A DNA stretch of 53,947 nt from Comamonas halotolerans (GCF_030162935.1 NZ_JASAUZ010000010.1:1-53947); one strand, 5' to 3'. Shown: positions 7,538-17,559, numbered from the stretch's first letter. The notes: a model not told the origin generated them from the sequence alone. Numbers and translations: made by a program.

Positions 7538-8458
7538 TCAATAACCGCGCTGCGGATTCACCATGCCTTGTACGGCCTCGCCGCGACTCATGGCAGCCAC
7601 TTTGCCCACAATTTGCGCAATGCTTTCGTCACGCAGGGTGCGGGCAGAGGTGTGCGGTGTCATGGTGATTTGTGGCACCTGCCAGAACGGATGGTCTGCA
7701 GGCAGTGGCTCTTCACGGAAGACGTCGAGCATCGCGCCTGCCACATGCCCAGTTTGGATCATGGCAATCAGGTCCTCGTCCACCAGGTGTGCGCCTCGTG
7801 CCACATTGATGACGTAGGCGCCGGGGAGCAACTGCTGCAGCAAGCTGCGGTTGATGAGGTTCTCGGTATCTGGCGTCAGCGGGAGCAGGTTCACCAGAAT
7901 ACGGGTGCCACGCAGGAACTCGGACAATCCTTCTGCACCACTGAAGGTCTGAACACCTTCGACGTGCTTGGCACTGCGGCTCCAGCCGCGCACGGGAAAT
8001 TCAAACACAGTCAGTGACTTGGCCACGCGTTCGCCCAGCACGCCAAGGCCCATTACGCCCACCGGGAAGTCGGCGCGCATCTGTGGTTTTCGGAACTTCC
8101 ACTGACCTTGGCGCATATCGGCTTCGTAGCCATCGAGCTCGCGGAAATGGCGAATCACGGCCTGCGTCACATACTCGGCCATCTGTACAGACATACCCGC
8201 GTCATCCAGACGTACCACTTGTGCTTGAGGGGGGAGCTTCAGTTTGAGCAATGCATCGACACCAGCGCCAATATTGAACAGGCCTTTGAGCGCCGGTTGC
8301 TCATCCATGAACTGTTGAGGGGGGGCCCAGACCACAGCGTAATCCGCCTGAGGAGCGCCTGGCTCCCAGACACTGATCTCTGCGTCAGGCAAGGCCGCGC
8401 GCAAACCATCCAACCAAGGTTCGGGCTTGGTGCCCGTGCAGCAAAAAGTGACTCTCAT
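7538..8458 (-). CDS. ghrA: glyoxylate/hydroxypyruvate reductase A
   Basis: A 306-residue NAD(P)H-dependent D-2-hydroxyacid dehydrogenase that reduces glyoxylate to glycolate and hydroxypyruvate to glycerate in the cytosol. The central Rossmann motif is VGVMGLGVLGERVA. Substrate and catalytic residues are visible as Arg in NVARGAHL, Glu in FREEPLP and His in MTPHTSA. The short N-terminal substrate domain and overall length fit GhrA rather than the longer PGDH or GhrB types. It lies within the leucine-catabolism run but with a 149-nt gap before it, so it may have its own promoter. Confidence 0.9.
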   Translation of the reverse strand: MRVTFCCTGTKPEPWLDGLRAALPDAEISVWEPGAPQADYAVVWAPPQQFMDEQPALKGLFNIGAGVDALLKLKLPPQAQVVRLDDAGMSVQMAEYVTQAVIRHFRELDGYEADMRQGQWKFRKPQMRADFPVGVMGLGVLGERVAKSLTVFEFPVRGWSRSAKHVEGVQTFSGAEGLSEFLRGTRILVNLLPLTPDTENLINRSLLQQLLPGAYVINVARGAHLVDEDLIAMIQTGHVAGAMLDVFREEPLPADHPFWQVPQITMTPHTSARTLRDESIAQIVGKVAAMSRGEAVQGMVNPQRGY

Positions 8459-8607
8459 GACTCGCAGATTACAGGGGGTAGAGGATGAAGTCAGTCACTT
8501 GCATGTACAGACTTCATAAAAATGAGCGTCAAACGCAGATATTGTCAGTATTTCAAAAGCTTTTCTATCTGAAGTACCCAATCATCGTGCGCTGGCAGCG
8601 CGCAGTA

Positions 8608-10620
8608 TCATGCTGCAACCGCAGCCTCAATGCGAATCAGCTCTGCACCTTCTGTGACTTGATCTCCAGGCGCATACAGCACCTCAAGCACCACGCCATC
8701 AGCGGGGGCAGCAATGGTGTGTTCCATCTTCATGGCCTCCATCACCGCCAGAGGTTGGCCCTTGGTGACGCTATCTCCCGCCTTGACGGCAAAAGACACC
8801 ACCTTGCCCGGCATGGGGGCGGTCAGGCGGCCACCTTCGCTGTGGCCTTCGCCAGCATGAGCCAGCGGGTCTTGTAACTCCAGCACGGCAGCGCCGCGTG
8901 GGGTGAAGATATGGCGCTCATCACCGACGGTGTGAACTTGCGCAGTGCTGCGGTTTTCTGCAAACGCCACGTCCAGGCCATTGCCTTGCACGCGCCATTG
9001 CAGTTCGCCTTGTGTATCACCCTCTTGCAGCAGCATTCCGCTGCGGCCATAGCTCAGTGTGGCGTTGACGGTGGCGCTGCCTTGCATGAAGGTGAAGTTA
9101 CGGCGTACCACGCCATGGCTGTGCCAGCCATCGCGTTGGCTGAACGGGTCATTGCCCTGCAAGGCTTGTTCTGCCTGCAGTTGCTGGGCGATGGCAATGG
9201 CGACAGCCAGCGGTATGGGCACGGAGGTTTGCTCAAACAGCACGGCTTTTTCGCGCTCAATCAAGGCGGTGTCCAGCTTTGCGGAGGCAAAGGCATCACT
9301 GTGGACCACATGGCGCAGGAATTGCACATTGGTGGACAACCCCACAATCTGTGTCTGTGCCAGGGCTGTATCCAGGCGGGCCAGAGCCTGCTCACGTGTG
9401 TCACCGCGCACGATGAGCTTGGCGATCATGCTGTCATAGAACGGGCTGATGGCATCGCCCTCGCGCACGCCATCGTCCACGCGCACATCGCTGATGGTGA
9501 AGCTGCTGCAGGCTGGTTTGCGGTAGATGTGGAGCGTGCCGGTAGCCGGCAAAAAGCCGTTGTCTGGGTTTTCGGCGCAGATGCGCGCCTCAATGGCGTG
9601 GCCGAGAATCTGCAATTCGTTTTGCTGTTTGGGCAGCGGCTGGCCGGCAGCCACACGCAATTGCCACTCCACCAAATCTTCACCGGTGATGGCTTCAGTT
9701 ACCGGGTGCTCTACCTGCAGGCGGGTGTTCATTTCCATGAAATAGAACTGCATGGCCTCAGGCTGCCCGTAGCCGCCAGGCTGCTCCACGATGAATTCCA
9801 CCGTGCCAGCACCAACATACCCGACGGCTTTGGCTGCTGCCACTGCTGCCTCACCCATTTGCTTGCGCAGTGCCTCGGTCATGCCCGGGGCAGGCGCTTC
9901 TTCGAGCACTTTCTGGTGGCGGCGCTGCACGGAGCAGTCGCGTTCAAACAGATAGACCACATTGCCCTGGGTGTCGCCAAACACCTGAATTTCGATATGG
10001 CGTGGGCGCAGCACGTATTTTTCAATCAGTACAGCATCGTTGCCAAAACTGTTGATGGCCTCGCGTTGGCAACTGGCCAGCGCGGCTGCGAAGTCTTCGT
10101 GTTTTTCGACCAAACGCATGCCTTTGCCCCCGCCACCGGCACTGGCTTTGATGAGCACGGGGTAGCCAATCCGGTCCGCCTCACGCTGCAGCAGCTCCGG
10201 GTTCTGGTCGGTGCCGTGGTAGCCGGGCACCAGAGGCACGCCCGCTTTTTCCATCAACTGTTTGGATTCGGCCTTCAGACCCATGGCACGAATGGCACTG
10301 GCTGGTGGGCCAATGAAGACCAGGCCTGCCGCTTGGCAAGCTTGTGCAAAGTCTTCGTTTTCACTCAAAAAGCCGTAGCCAGGATGAATGGCTTGCGCAC
10401 CGGTTTGCTTGGCAGCTTCCAGGATGCGCTCCCAGCGCAGATAGCTATCTCTGGGGGCGCTGCCGCCAATGTGCACGGCCTCATCGCAGGCTGCTACATG
10501 TTTGGCCTGGGCGTCGGCATCCGAATACACCGCAACGGTCCGGATACCGAGACGTTGCGCGGTTGCAGCAACGCGGCAGGCGATTTCACCTCGATTTGCG
10601 ATCAATATTTTTTGAAACAT
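8608..10620 (-). CDS. liuD: methylcrotonyl-CoA carboxylase, biotin-containing alpha subunit
   Basis: A 670-residue biotin carboxylase plus biotin carrier subunit. It uses ATP and bicarbonate to carboxylate biotin, which the beta subunit (12818-14425) transfers to 3-methylcrotonyl-CoA. Domains in order: biotin carboxylase N-domain from residue 1 (KILIANRGEIACR), ATP-grasp with the glycine loop AGGGGKGM at 161-168, biotin carboxylase C-domain to ~450, a linker/BT domain, and the biotinyl domain with AMKM, where Lys631 is the biotinylation site. Assignment to methylcrotonyl- rather than propionyl- or acetyl-CoA carboxylase rests on its neighbours (LiuB-, LiuC- and LiuE-type genes). Confidence 0.92.
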   Translation of the reverse strand: MFQKILIANRGEIACRVAATAQRLGIRTVAVYSDADAQAKHVAACDEAVHIGGSAPRDSYLRWERILEAAKQTGAQAIHPGYGFLSENEDFAQACQAAGLVFIGPPASAIRAMGLKAESKQLMEKAGVPLVPGYHGTDQNPELLQREADRIGYPVLIKASAGGGGKGMRLVEKHEDFAAALASCQREAINSFGNDAVLIEKYVLRPRHIEIQVFGDTQGNVVYLFERDCSVQRRHQKVLEEAPAPGMTEALRKQMGEAAVAAAKAVGYVGAGTVEFIVEQPGGYGQPEAMQFYFMEMNTRLQVEHPVTEAITGEDLVEWQLRVAAGQPLPKQQNELQILGHAIEARICAENPDNGFLPATGTLHIYRKPACSSFTISDVRVDDGVREGDAISPFYDSMIAKLIVRGDTREQALARLDTALAQTQIVGLSTNVQFLRHVVHSDAFASAKLDTALIEREKAVLFEQTSVPIPLAVAIAIAQQLQAEQALQGNDPFSQRDGWHSHGVVRRNFTFMQGSATVNATLSYGRSGMLLQEGDTQGELQWRVQGNGLDVAFAENRSTAQVHTVGDERHIFTPRGAAVLELQDPLAHAGEGHSEGGRLTAPMPGKVVSFAVKAGDSVTKGQPLAVMEAMKMEHTIAAPADGVVLEVLYAPGDQVTEGAELIRIEAAVAA

Positions 10621-10681
10621 GCCTTGTCTCCAATTTTTAAGTCTTTATGGCATTGAGCACTGGCGTAGCAAGCGCCAGCAG

Positions 10682-11452
10682 CTATGTTTTGGGTAATTGC
10701 AAAGGGTCTGGTTCCGAGGTCCCCAACCAGCTTTTGAGCTTGCGAATAGCCGCCTTGAGAAAGCGCCACAGCATCCAGGTCACGATCCACATCAAAATCA
10801 CGGCCACCACCAGCACGCCCGCAAAGACGGCTGGGTTGGCCAGCGCCAGCCAGACAGCGCCTACGGCAGCGGTGTCTTCGGCGAGGCTGGCCCCCACATT
10901 GCTGAAGGGCTCGGGGCTGGTGTTGATGAGTGCGCGTGTGGTGGTCTTGGCAGCTTGACTGGTGGCAGCCAGCGTGCCGCCCATCAGCGCGGCTACGGTG
11001 GCCATGGTGGCGTTGTCAGCACCGAAAACCCCTGCCGCCAAAGCCGCGCCTGCTGGCACGCGCAGCACGCTCTGTAGAAGATCCCACAGCGAATCCACGC
11101 CGGGAATCTTGTCTGCGAAGAACTCCACAAACAGCAGTCCACCACTGGCAAAAAGCATGGCTGGATGTTCCAGCACATGCAGACCGCCGGGAAGCTCCAT
11201 CAAGCCGAACGCGCCCAGGGCACCGACAATGAACACCACGATATACAGGCGAAAGCCGCTGGCCCACCCCAGCGCAGCAGCCAGCGCCAGCAGACTGGCC
11301 ATGTCCATGCCGCTGGTGGCCTGGCCTACGGTGCTTGCCATTTCGCTGGCGCTGTCCAGCACGGCAGTGCCCGCACGCTCGATCACCTCGCGGTCGGGGT
11401 GCAGGCCCACGCTGTGCAGCCATTCAAGCAGGGTGTTCCAAAGTTCAGTCAT
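10682..11452 (-). CDS. DUF4126 membrane protein
   Basis: A 256-residue integral membrane protein of the DUF4126 family, function unknown. Residues ~50-200 hold the conserved core: ASGFRLYIVVF, then a Pro-Gly-rich segment, EFFADKIPGVDSLWD and a run of Ala/Gly-rich hydrophobic stretches. The last ~55 residues carry another span and a basic tail. Spacing is 32 nt from the hydratase gene and 61 nt to the carboxylase gene, so it is probably co-transcribed. Nothing in the sequence ties it to leucine breakdown. Confidence 0.85.
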   Translation of the reverse strand: MTELWNTLLEWLHSVGLHPDREVIERAGTAVLDSASEMASTVGQATSGMDMASLLALAAALGWASGFRLYIVVFIVGALGAFGLMELPGGLHVLEHPAMLFASGGLLFVEFFADKIPGVDSLWDLLQSVLRVPAGAALAAGVFGADNATMATVAALMGGTLAATSQAAKTTTRALINTSPEPFSNVGASLAEDTAAVGAVWLALANPAVFAGVLVVAVILMWIVTWMLWRFLKAAIRKLKSWLGTSEPDPLQLPKT

Positions 11453-11484
11453 GGTGGAGTGCTTTCGCTGAAATCAACACCCCA

Positions 11485-12267
11485 TCACGATAACCAGGCT
11501 GGCTTGCGCTTGCTGAGAAAGGCTTGCACACCCTCTTTGCCTTCATTGCTGGCGCGGATATCGGCAATGGCCTCGACGGTATCGCGGGTCAGCTGGGCAT
11601 TGATTTCCCGCTCTGCCGTGTCCAGTACCAGCTTCTTGCAGGCTTTGAGGGCCGTAGGGCTGGCTTGCAGCAGGTGCTTGAGCAGGCCATCCACGGCAGC
11701 ATCCAGATCGTCCGCCGCAGCCACCTGGTGCACAAAACCTATGCGCAGCGCCTCTGCGGCATCAAAGCGCTCCGCTGTCAGAAAATAGCGATGCCCGGCA
11801 CGTGGCCCCATGGCACGCAGCACATAGGGGGCAATAGTGGCTGGAATCAGACCGATCTTGACCTCGCTCAGGCAGAAGTTGGCGCTGTCTGCGGCCACCG
11901 CCATGTCGCAAGCCGCAACCAGTCCCATGCCTCCTGCATAGACATCGCCCTGAATGCGCGCAATGGTGGGCTGTGGGCAGGTGTAGATGGTGTGCAGCAT
12001 GGCGGCCAACTTGCTGGCATCGGCCACATTTTCTTCGCGGCTGTAGTCGGCCATGCGGCGCATCCAGTTGAGGTTGGCGCCAGCACAAAAAGCAGGGCCT
12101 TCAGCAGCCAGTACCACGGCGCGCACATTGCTGTGCTGGGCCACGGTTTCAAAGGCGGCGGTGATTTCGGCAATCACTTCGTCGCTGAAGGCGTTGCGGA
12201 TTTCGGGCTGCGTCAGGGCGACGGTGGCAACGCCAGCATTCATGGTGAGAGTAACAGGGCGGGACAT
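11485..12267 (-). CDS. liuC: 3-methylglutaconyl-CoA hydratase (crotonase family)
   Basis: A 260-residue crotonase-fold enzyme expected to hydrate 3-methylglutaconyl-CoA to HMG-CoA, between the carboxylase and the lyase in leucine degradation. FCAGANLNWM at residues 60-69 and VYAGGMGLVAACD form the CoA-binding and oxyanion-hole regions, and the Glu of LSEVKIGL matches the catalytic acid region. I chose the ATG at 12267 (AAGGAG upstream) over an upstream in-frame start at 12309. The specific reaction is inferred from position between the two carboxylase subunits; the motif alone says only enoyl-CoA hydratase/isomerase. Confidence 0.88.
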   Translation of the reverse strand: MSRPVTLTMNAGVATVALTQPEIRNAFSDEVIAEITAAFETVAQHSNVRAVVLAAEGPAFCAGANLNWMRRMADYSREENVADASKLAAMLHTIYTCPQPTIARIQGDVYAGGMGLVAACDMAVAADSANFCLSEVKIGLIPATIAPYVLRAMGPRAGHRYFLTAERFDAAEALRIGFVHQVAAADDLDAAVDGLLKHLLQASPTALKACKKLVLDTAEREINAQLTRDTVEAIADIRASNEGKEGVQAFLSKRKPAWLS

Positions 12268-12280
12268 GTGTGCTCCTTGT

Positions 12281-12817
12281 TTATGCAGTGGTCTGTGCCG
12301 CAGGCACAAAGGCTTGTTGCAGGTAATAGATCAAATCCAGCGCTGGAGATTCCACGCCCAGTTGCGTCAGCGCCGCAGTGATCTGGCCTCGGTGGTGTGT
12401 AGCGTGGTTGAACACATGGGCCACTGTTGCGGCCAGGGGTAGGCGCACTGCAGTGCCGTGCATGGTGGTGTAGTGGAGATCTCCGGCCCAACGCTCGGTA
12501 TCCAGGGTGGGGATCCAGCTTTGCCAGCGTGCACTCAGGCTGCGTAGCTGCACATCCACCATGCCGCGATCTTCGTGCACGATGGCGTTGAGCTGAGCCT
12601 GAGGGGACTGGCCCATGGTGAGGCGTTGCCACCATATCTGATGCTCGGCCACCAGCAGGTGGTTCAGCGTGCCGTGGACGCTGCCAAAGAACAGGCCCAC
12701 ATCACGGCGGTAGTCTGCATCACTCAGCATTTGTACTGCATCGAGCAGGCGCCCAGTGGCCCACAAGTGGTAGCGTGCCAGAGTGACAAAGTGGTCTGCG
12801 GCGTGCATGGCAATCAT
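12281..12817 (-). CDS. DinB-family protein
   Basis: A 178-residue four-helix DinB/YfiT-like protein. His53 (TLNHLLVAE) together with His138 and His142 (FNHATHHRG) form the expected three-histidine metal site. Members include bacillithiol and mycothiol S-transferases and many of unknown role; this one is unassigned. The start codon follows the carboxylase stop with no gap, which indicates translational coupling. Such a DinB-like gene between methylcrotonyl-CoA carboxylase genes is unexplained and could be a thiol- or metal-linked accessory. Confidence 0.87.
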   Translation of the reverse strand: MIAMHAADHFVTLARYHLWATGRLLDAVQMLSDADYRRDVGLFFGSVHGTLNHLLVAEHQIWWQRLTMGQSPQAQLNAIVHEDRGMVDVQLRSLSARWQSWIPTLDTERWAGDLHYTTMHGTAVRLPLAATVAHVFNHATHHRGQITAALTQLGVESPALDLIYYLQQAFVPAAQTTA

Positions 12818-14425
12818 TTACATGCGGAACACACCAAATCGGGTGTCCTCAATCGGCGCATTGCGGCTGGCTGACAAGCCCAGTGCCAGCACGCGGCGTG
12901 TATCGGCGGGGTCGATCACGCCGTCATCCCACAAGCGAGCGGTGGCGTAATAAGGGTGGCCCTGTTCCTCATATTGTTGACGGATTGGCGCTTTGAAGAT
13001 TTCTTCGTCCTCAGTGCTCCAGCAGCCCCCCTTGGCTTCGATGCCATCTCGCTTGACGGTAGCCAGCACGCTGGCGGCTTGCTCGCCGCCCATGACCGAG
13101 ATGCGGGCGTTAGGCCACATCCACAAAAAACGGGGGCTGAAGGCTCGGCCACACATGCCGTAGTTGCCTGCGCCAAAACTGCCGCCAATAACGATGGTGA
13201 ATTTGGGCACACTCGCGGTAGCCACTGCGGTGACCAGCTTGGCTCCGTGACGGGCAATACCTTCGTTTTCGTATTTGCGGCCCACCATGAAGCCGGTGAT
13301 GTTCTGCAGGAACACCAGTGGAATCTTGCGCTGGCAGCACAATTCAATAAAGTGTGCGCCTTTGACGGCTGACTCGCTGAACAAAATCCCGTTGTTGGCA
13401 ATGATGCCTACCTGCATGCCTTCAATCCGGGCAAAGCCGCAGACCAGCGTGCTGCCAAAGCGGGCCTTGAATTCATCCAACACGCTGCCATCGACAATGC
13501 GGGCAATGATTTCGCGCACATCGAAGGGCTTGCGGGTGTCGGTGGGAATCACGCCATACAGCTCCTGGGCATTGAACAGCGGTGCCAAGGGGGCTGTGTC
13601 TGCAGGGATTGCGGCTTTGGCTTTGTTCAGATTTTTTACGGCTGTGCGGGCAAGCGCCAGCGCGTGGATGTCGTTCTCAGCCAGGTGGTCAGCCACCCCG
13701 GACAGGCGCGTGTGCACATCGCCACCACCTAAATCTTCGGCACTCACCACTTCACCCGTCGCAGCCTTGACCAGGGGCGGTCCACCCAAAAAGATGGTGC
13801 CCTGGTTTTTGACAATGATGGATTCGTCGCTCATGGCCGGTACGTAAGCACCGCCCGCCGTGCAACTGCCCATGACCACGGCAATCTGGGCAATCCCTTG
13901 CGCGCTCATATTGGCCTGGTTGTAGAAGATGCGGCCAAAGTGTTCACGGTCGGGGAAAACATCGTCCTGGTTGGGCAGGTTGGCTCCCCCTGAGTCCACC
14001 AGATAAATACAGGGCAGGCGGTTTTGCTGCGCAATCTCTTGTGCACGCAAATGCTTTTTGACCGTTAAGGGGTAGTAGGTGCCACCTTTGACGGTGGCAT
14101 CATTGCAAACCACCATGCAGTCCACTCCGCTGACGCGACCAATGCCCGCGATCAGGCCTGCGCCCGGGGCATCGTTGTTGTACATATTGAGCGCGGCCAG
14201 CGGTGCCAACTCCAGGAAAGGTGTGCCAGGGTCCAGCAGTTGCTGGACGCGATCCCGAGGTAATAATTTGCCACGTGCCAGATGTTTGGCTCGGGCGGCT
14301 TCGCCACCGCCTTGGGCGATTTGTTCGCAGCGTGCGCGCAAATCGTCAACCAAAGCTTGCATGGCACTCGTATTCGCTTGGAACTCCGCCGATCGCGGAT
14401 TCAGTTGACTGGAAAGGGTGCTCAT
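12818..14425 (-). CDS. liuB: methylcrotonyl-CoA carboxylase, carboxyltransferase beta subunit
   Basis: A 535-residue carboxyltransferase that moves CO2 from biotin onto 3-methylcrotonyl-CoA to give 3-methylglutaconyl-CoA. The N-terminal crotonase-like half shows [12 protein letters not shown] and [17 protein letters not shown], strongly characteristic of MccB rather than PccB. The C-terminal half shows [27 protein letters not shown] and a [15 protein letters not shown] segment, the acyl-CoA and biotin pocket. The ATG at 14425 has AAGGAGA upstream. It is the first gene of the minus-strand run, so the main promoter should lie in the ~98-nt gap shared with the antiporter gene. No isovaleryl-CoA dehydrogenase gene adjoins it. 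Confidence 0.94.
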   Translation of the reverse strand: MSTLSSQLNPRSAEFQANTSAMQALVDDLRARCEQIAQGGGEAARAKHLARGKLLPRDRVQQLLDPGTPFLELAPLAALNMYNNDAPGAGLIAGIGRVSGVDCMVVCNDATVKGGTYYPLTVKKHLRAQEIAQQNRLPCIYLVDSGGANLPNQDDVFPDREHFGRIFYNQANMSAQGIAQIAVVMGSCTAGGAYVPAMSDESIIVKNQGTIFLGGPPLVKAATGEVVSAEDLGGGDVHTRLSGVADHLAENDIHALALARTAVKNLNKAKAAIPADTAPLAPLFNAQELYGVIPTDTRKPFDVREIIARIVDGSVLDEFKARFGSTLVCGFARIEGMQVGIIANNGILFSESAVKGAHFIELCCQRKIPLVFLQNITGFMVGRKYENEGIARHGAKLVTAVATASVPKFTIVIGGSFGAGNYGMCGRAFSPRFLWMWPNARISVMGGEQAASVLATVKRDGIEAKGGCWSTEDEEIFKAPIRQQYEEQGHPYYATARLWDDGVIDPADTRRVLALGLSASRNAPIEDTRFGVFRM

Positions 14426-14523
14426 CGTGTCTCCTTGCTTAATCTAGGGTTTTTACTTAGATATCCTTGAGGCTTTGAATCTGTCTGACAGCCGTGCGCC
14501 CTGGCGCGCAAAGAAAATGCCGC

Positions 14524-16245
14524 ATGCATACCGTTGAAACCGTCTTGCTCGTGCTGATGTTGGGGGCCCTTACGGGCATTGCCGCACGTTATGTCCGAGC
14601 CATCCCGCTCCCACTGATTCAAATCGCCATTGGTGCCTTGATCGCATGGCCGCAAAAAGGCCTGCACATCGCATTCGATCCAGAGTTGTTTCTGCTGCTC
14701 TTCATTCCGCCGCTGTTGTTTGCGGACGGCTGGCGCATTCCCAAGCGCGAGTTTTTCGCACTGGCACGTCCCATCTTGCTGCTGGCCTTTGGTTTGGTAT
14801 TGATTACGGTGTTGGGTCTGGGTTATCTCATCCATTGGATGATTCCAAGCATGCCGCTGACGGTGGCATTCACTTTGGCAGCCGTGGTTTCGCCTACCGA
14901 TGCGGTGGCTGTCTCGGCCATCACGCGCAATCTGGGCATGCCGCACAAGACCATGCATATGCTGGAGGGCGAGTCGCTGCTGAACGATGCCTCGGGTCTG
15001 GTGGCCGTGAAGTTTGCCGTGGCTGCAACCTTGACGGGTTTGTTCTCCTGGAGCAATGTCGCCAAAGATTTCACCTGGATGGCCGTGGGTGGCCTGGCTG
15101 TTGGCGCCGCCTTGGGTTGGGGTTTCAGCTATGCGCGCGATGCGATCACCCGCCGTGTGGGCGATGTGGCGGCCACTCAGATGGTGCTGTTGCTGGTGCT
15201 GCTGCCTTTTGCCGCTTACATCGTGGGCGAAAAGATTGGTGTCTCGGGTATTTTGGCTGCCGTGGCTGCCGGTATTGCCACCAACTTCGCTGATCTTGAT
15301 CGCTCCAACTTCATCTCCGAGCGTCTGCAAACCGAAGGTACCTGGAGCATGGTGGAAGCGGCATTCAACGGCGCCATCTTCTTGCTGCTGGGTCTGCAGC
15401 TGCCATCCATCATGGGAACCACCATCTTGCACTCGGGCTATGCCTGGTGGGAGCTGCTGGGCTATGTGGCGGCTATTTCCTTTGGACTGCTGTTTGTGCG
15501 CTGGGTCTGGATTGAGCTGGGCGTGCACCGCGCGCTGCGTACAGCCCACCAGCAGGGCAAGATGGAAGAAAAACCCTCGCACCTGCTGAATCTGGCCACT
15601 ACCATGGCTGGTATCCGTGGTGCGGTGACCCTGGCTGCCGCACTGTCCATTCCCGTGAGTCTGAACAATGGCCGTCCGTTCCCTGAGCGTGACCTGGTGA
15701 TCTTTCTGGCCACTGGCGTGATCTTGTTCACCCTGGTGCTGGGCGCTATTGCGCTGCCTTTGATCTTGCGCCGGATGCCTGCGCATGAAGATACCGAGAC
15801 CCAGCAAGAAGAGCGTGCAGCCCGCACAGCGGCTTGCAAGGCAGCGATTGCCAGCCTGACCATGACCGACAGCGATGCGCAAAAGCACGACGAACAATGG
15901 GTGGCGCAGTACCAGGAGGTGGTGGGACGCATCACGCAGGAGTACCGTAACCGCATCCATTTGCTGGACGATAGCGGCATTGCGACGTCGACGGAGGCCC
16001 AGCGGGATGCACCCGAGATGGTGCAGGAGCGCCGTGAGCGTTACGTCAAGGAAATGGAACTGCGCCTGCACTGCATTCAGGTGGAGCGTGACACGCTGTA
16101 CGTGGAGCGTCAGGCCCATCGGATCAACGATGAGACCCTGCGCGCCATGGTCAGCGAGCTGGACATGTCGGAGATTTCGCTGCGCAAGCGTCTGGTGGTG
16201 GCGCGCAAAGCTGCTGGCATGCCGATTACGGGCGATGCGCATTGA
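14524..16245 (+). CDS. Na+/H+ antiporter, CPA1 family
   Basis: A 573-residue monovalent cation:proton antiporter of the inner membrane. About twelve hydrophobic spans fill residues ~1-415. VVSPTDAVAV and EGESLLNDASGLV are the ion-binding Asp motifs of the CPA1/NhaP group, and GIRGAVTLAAALSIP is the conserved segment near the end of the membrane domain. Residues ~420-573 form a charged, helical cytoplasmic tail that may regulate transport. I chose the ATG at 14524; an in-frame GTG at 14494 would add 10 residues and is less likely. It is divergent from the leucine-catabolism run. Na+ versus K+ specificity is not visible. Confidence 0.92.
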   Translation: MHTVETVLLVLMLGALTGIAARYVRAIPLPLIQIAIGALIAWPQKGLHIAFDPELFLLLFIPPLLFADGWRIPKREFFALARPILLLAFGLVLITVLGLGYLIHWMIPSMPLTVAFTLAAVVSPTDAVAVSAITRNLGMPHKTMHMLEGESLLNDASGLVAVKFAVAATLTGLFSWSNVAKDFTWMAVGGLAVGAALGWGFSYARDAITRRVGDVAATQMVLLLVLLPFAAYIVGEKIGVSGILAAVAAGIATNFADLDRSNFISERLQTEGTWSMVEAAFNGAIFLLLGLQLPSIMGTTILHSGYAWWELLGYVAAISFGLLFVRWVWIELGVHRALRTAHQQGKMEEKPSHLLNLATTMAGIRGAVTLAAALSIPVSLNNGRPFPERDLVIFLATGVILFTLVLGAIALPLILRRMPAHEDTETQQEERAARTAACKAAIASLTMTDSDAQKHDEQWVAQYQEVVGRITQEYRNRIHLLDDSGIATSTEAQRDAPEMVQERRERYVKEMELRLHCIQVERDTLYVERQAHRINDETLRAMVSELDMSEISLRKRLVVARKAAGMPITGDAH

Positions 16246-16316
16246 GCGAGCCGACACGGACAGAGGGCCACAGCGCATAGGCGAAAACGTCTCCTGAAGG
16301 GTTTTTCTGCAAGATG

Positions 16317-16353
16317 GGCTGCAAGTTGCTTTGGGCACTTGCAGCCATTTTTA
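16317..16353 (+). terminator. Rho-independent terminator of the antiporter gene
   Basis: GGCTGCAAGT (16317-16326) pairs perfectly with ACTTGCAGCC (16337-16346) around a 10-nt loop and is followed by ATTTTTAT. Confidence 0.85.
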
Positions 16354-16415
16354 TATATCTATCCTAGGGTGGTCGCCGATACAGAAACAGTCACATAGGT
16401 TGCAATAATTGCCAT

Positions 16416-17459
16416 ATGAGTACACCTTTGTTGCTGGATGCCGTTACCGACCAACACCCTGCGCACACGCCAATGGCCTTTGTGCGTTGCGTGGTGCATG
16501 CCTACGCGCTGCGTGGCTTGGCAGCAGATGAAGCTTTGAAAGTGGCACAAATTGCGCCAAGTGCCCTGGATGATGACAAGCAGCGTATCACTGCCTTGCA
16601 AATGGAGCTGCTGTGTGACCACGCCATGCGCGAGCTGGACGATGAAGGGCTGGGCTGGTTCAGCCGGCGTCTGCCCTGGGGCAGTTATGGTCTGCTGGCA
16701 AGGGGCAGCATTGGCAGCTCCTCACTGGGTTTGGCAGTGGCGCGTTGGTGCCGACATCATGGGCTGCTCACGGATGACATTGTCTTGACCTTGCACGTGG
16801 ACGGCACACAGGCCACGCTGCGATTGCAAGCACAGCGCGAATTGGGCGCGATGCAAGAGTTCTGCATGGTTTCGGTACTGCGCAATCTGTATGGGTTTGC
16901 CAGCTGGCTGGTGGATGCACGCTTGCCGCTTCGCCAGGCCAGCTTTCCGTTTGCGGCGCCTGCGCACCATGCGGTGTATTCCGTGCTGTTTGATGCTCCG
17001 GTGCGTTTTGGTGCGGCTGCGGCCAGCCTTGAGCTGGATGCCCATTGGCTGCAACTGCCAGTGCTGCGCGATGAGCAAGCATTGAGCACCATGCTGCAGC
17101 GCGCCTTGCCGTTGCAGATTCGTCCTTATAAGCCGGTGCAGCCATTGGTGCAGCGTGTGCGCCAGGCGCTGGCTGCGCACCCACAGTGCGGGCACACTGC
17201 AGCCAGCCTTGCACAGGTGCTGCACATGGCTCCACGTAGCCTGCACCGCCAACTGCAGCAGCAAGGCAGTAGCGTGCAGCAACTCAAAGATGATGTACGG
17301 CGGCATCGTGCACTGCATTTGTTGCATCGCAGCGATCTGCCCATCAAACGCGTGGCGCTGGCCTGTGGCTTTGCCAGTGAGAAAAGCTTTATGCGAGCCT
17401 TTCTTGCATGGACAGGACAAGCGCCAGGCGCATATCGACAGTCTTTGCGTGACCGCTGA
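16416..17459 (+). CDS. AraC-family transcriptional regulator
   Basis: A 347-residue regulator. Residues ~20-210 match the arabinose-binding-like N-terminal domain seen in OruR/ArgR-type AraC proteins, and residues ~245-345 hold the two helix-turn-helices (TAASLAQVLHMAPRSLHRQL, then IKRVALACGFASEKSFMRAF). It starts about 60 nt after the antiporter terminator and so is transcribed separately. Target genes are unknown; the leucine-catabolism run and the metal exporter downstream are both candidates. MerR- or TetR-type regulators (LiuR/AtuR) usually control liu genes, so a link would be noteworthy but is not shown. Confidence 0.9.
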   Translation: MSTPLLLDAVTDQHPAHTPMAFVRCVVHAYALRGLAADEALKVAQIAPSALDDDKQRITALQMELLCDHAMRELDDEGLGWFSRRLPWGSYGLLARGSIGSSSLGLAVARWCRHHGLLTDDIVLTLHVDGTQATLRLQAQRELGAMQEFCMVSVLRNLYGFASWLVDARLPLRQASFPFAAPAHHAVYSVLFDAPVRFGAAAASLELDAHWLQLPVLRDEQALSTMLQRALPLQIRPYKPVQPLVQRVRQALAAHPQCGHTAASLAQVLHMAPRSLHRQLQQQGSSVQQLKDDVRRHRALHLLHRSDLPIKRVALACGFASEKSFMRAFLAWTGQAPGAYRQSLRDR

Positions 17460-17559
17460 TCCCGCATGGCTTGGGTGTGCCACACTCAAGGTCATAAATC
17501 GGTGCAGCGGGTTTGCCGTGCTTGCGCCCTTCAGATGAAAGTTTTTCAGCCCCACATTC

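Noticed and set aside
8911..10656. Plus-strand frame of 581 aa opposite the carboxylase alpha subunit
   Set aside because: No recognisable domain; complementary strand is a complete biotin carboxylase.
14422..16338. Minus-strand frame of 638 aa opposite the Na+/H+ antiporter
   Set aside because: Gln/His-rich antisense artefact of hydrophobic codons; no start signal or family.
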